Below are positions 62,683 through 64,000 of a DNA stretch of 64,000 nucleotides, piece by piece. Under the pieces are notes generated by a model that was given only the letters and a program-made list of their open reading frames with translations, made no database searches and was not told the DNA's origin. The stretch is from NCBI RefSeq assembly GCF_900107685.1, contig NZ_FNRQ01000006.1:62001-126000 (forward strand), written 5' to 3'. Source of the DNA: Paraburkholderia sartisoli. Lineage in GTDB: Bacteria; Pseudomonadota; Gammaproteobacteria; Burkholderiales; Burkholderiaceae. The stretch's first letter is position 1; each line of letters starts with the position of its first letter. The position numbers and the translations under genes are program-made.

Positions 62683-63872
62683 GCGGCGATCTGCTGGTCA
62701 CCCACGTGCGTCTTGCGGATGGCCGGCGCGTCGACATTTCGATTGCCGGCTCGCGCATCGCGGCGATCGGTCCCGGCCTTACGCGCGAACCCGGCGTGAC
62801 GGAAGAAAACGGCGAAGGTGCGCTCGTGCTGCCGGGTTTCGTCGAGGGTCACACGCATCTCGACAAAACCATGTGGGGCATGCCGTGGTATCGCAACGAG
62901 GTCGGCCCGAGGCTCATCGACCGCATCGAGAACGAGCGTCGCTGGCGCGCGACGAGCGGCCATGACGCGGGCGCGCAGTCGCTCGCGCTCGCGCGCGCGT
63001 TTCTGCATGCGGGCACCACGCGGCTTCGCACGCATGTCGACGTCGACACGGATGCCGGCCTGCGCCATCTCGAAGGCGTGCTTGCCACGCGCGAGACGCT
63101 AAAGGGCGTGATGGACGTGCAGGTGGTCGCCTTCCCGCAATCGGGCCTGCTCAAACGCGAGGGGACCGCCGCGTTGCTCGATCTCGCGCTGGCCGAAGGC
63201 GCCGACGTGCTCGGTGCGCTCGATCCGGCTTCGATCGACGGCGATCCGGTTGCCTCGCTCGATACGACGTTCGATATTGCGTCGCGGCATCAGAAGCCCG
63301 TCGACATCCATCTACACGAGCCCGGCGAAACCGGCGGACGCACGATGACGCTGCTGCTGGATCGTGTCGAAGCGCTCGGCATGCAGGGGCGCGTCGTGAT
63401 CAGCCATGCGTTCTGTCTGGGTGACCTGCCGGAGCGCGCGCGTGACGCGCTGCTTGAGCGCCTTGCCCGTCTGCGTGTCGCGCTTTTGACGACGGCGCCG
63501 CCTTCCGTGCCGGTTCCGCCGCTCAAGGCATGTGTCGCGGCCGGCGTCACGCTCTTCGCGGGCAACGACGGCATCCGCGATACGTGGACGCCGTATGGTT
63601 CGCCCGACATGCTCGAGCGCGCGATGCTCGTCGGCATGCGCTACGACCTGCGCCGCGACGACGATCTCGAACTCGCCTTCGACACCGTCAGCGGCGCCGC
63701 GGCGCGCGGCTGCGGCTTCGCGGATCACGGCCTTTCGGTGGGCGCGCGTGCCGACCTCGTGCTGGTCGACGCCGACACGGTAGCCCATGCGCTCACCGCG
63801 CGACCGGTGAGAAAGTGCGTCGTCTCTCACGGGCGCATCGTCGCCCGAAACGGCGAGGGCGTCGCGCGGTAA
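62679..63872 (+). CDS. Cytosine deaminase-like amidohydrolase (CodA type)
   Basis: 397 residues. Metal ligands: GHTHLDKT (His58, His60), the strand RTHVDVDTD, HLHEPGE, SHAFCLGD and GNDGIRDTW (Asp). This order is that of CodA and related N-acyl or isocytosine/creatinine deaminases. Substrate is uncertain since the residue set only fixes the fold. Translationally coupled to the upstream unknown gene. Confidence 0.88.
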   Translation: MSGDLLVTHVRLADGRRVDISIAGSRIAAIGPGLTREPGVTEENGEGALVLPGFVEGHTHLDKTMWGMPWYRNEVGPRLIDRIENERRWRATSGHDAGAQSLALARAFLHAGTTRLRTHVDVDTDAGLRHLEGVLATRETLKGVMDVQVVAFPQSGLLKREGTAALLDLALAEGADVLGALDPASIDGDPVASLDTTFDIASRHQKPVDIHLHEPGETGGRTMTLLLDRVEALGMQGRVVISHAFCLGDLPERARDALLERLARLRVALLTTAPPSVPVPPLKACVAAGVTLFAGNDGIRDTWTPYGSPDMLERAMLVGMRYDLRRDDDLELAFDTVSGAAARGCGFADHGLSVGARADLVLVDADTVAHALTARPVRKCVVSHGRIVARNGEGVAR

Positions 63873-63908
63873 GCGCCGCGCCGCACGTCTCCCCACGCCC
63901 GCGTGTTA

Positions 63909-63938
63909 CGCGTTATGTGCGCTATCGCACATAACGCG
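63909..63938. promoter_or_regulatory. Large palindrome at right edge, likely operator
   Basis: CGCGTTATGTGCG-CTAT-CGCACATAACGCG: perfect 13-nt arms followed by nine A bases. The core TGTGCG-N4-CGCACA resembles IclR-type sites (PobR/PcaR group). It lies between the amidohydrolase and a gene outside the window. A terminator is less likely as the tail is A-rich, though a minus-strand terminator cannot have its T-tract on this side. Confidence 0.6.
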
Positions 63939-64000
63939 CAAAAAAAATTTCACACCCCATTCGTTATACCAATACAGCAACCATCCTGCATGGGACCGAA

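Overview
This is a 64 kb piece of a high-GC proteobacterial chromosome. Codon use, H-NS proteins with the TWSGRGR-type core, exported small Gly/Tyr-rich proteins and the overall gene content point to Burkholderiaceae (Paraburkholderia/Caballeronia type). That placement is inference from protein features; no rRNA or tRNA gene, CRISPR array, insertion sequence or prophage was seen.

Layout. 0-6.6 kb: a sugar uptake and catabolism operon on the minus strand (periplasmic binding protein, ABC ATPase, permease, two-piece UxaA-type enzyme, aldo/keto reductase) with a divergent IclR regulator and palindromic sites between them; L-fucose or a related 6-deoxy/acid sugar is the best guess. 6.7-10.6 kb: a small H-NS-like partial protein, a ParDE-type toxin-antitoxin pair whose toxin has apparently lost its stop codon, and a protein acetyltransferase of the acyl-CoA synthetase/GNAT type with a shortened ATP-grasp part. 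10.7-12 kb: a yybP-ykoY (Mn2+) riboswitch in front of a CaCA-family cation antiporter. 12-14 kb: HipBA with a promoter flanked by repeated palindromes. 14-18 kb: prfC, an H-NS gene and an SxxK serine hydrolase. 18-24 kb: a LuxR-type regulator, small exported proteins, and a sigma-54 activator facing a GntP-family permease with a clear -24/-12 promoter.

24-35 kb reads as an envelope-defence island: a DedA-PAP2-LssY fusion phosphatase, a two-component system, an RND adaptor and pump without an outer membrane channel, stand-alone PhoU, a PepSY protein and cytochrome b561. 35.5-38.8 kb holds small exported or unknown proteins, a cold-shock protein and a CHAD protein. 39-42.7 kb is a tight three-gene operon (CHASE2 membrane protein, exported SH3-like protein, M48 lipoprotein protease) that I could not match to a described system and that is the most attractive candidate for one. 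42.8-48.7 kb has an H-NS protein with an H1-like lysine/alanine tail and many small genes (PRC-barrel, DUF1488, RDD, DnaJ, RidA).

49-54.2 kb is a PqiABC lipid-transport operon led by a DUF3313 lipoprotein gene and faced by a TetR regulator over a perfect palindrome. 54.3-58.1 kb carries exported MsrA and MsrB, cytochrome b561 and a membrane glycosyltransferase. 58.2-64 kb carries RraA-like, DUF302, pentapeptide-repeat, GST, an unknown protein and a cytosine-deaminase-like amidohydrolase, an unusual repeat-rich 550 bp gap, and a large operator-like palindrome at the right edge that probably serves a gene beyond the window.
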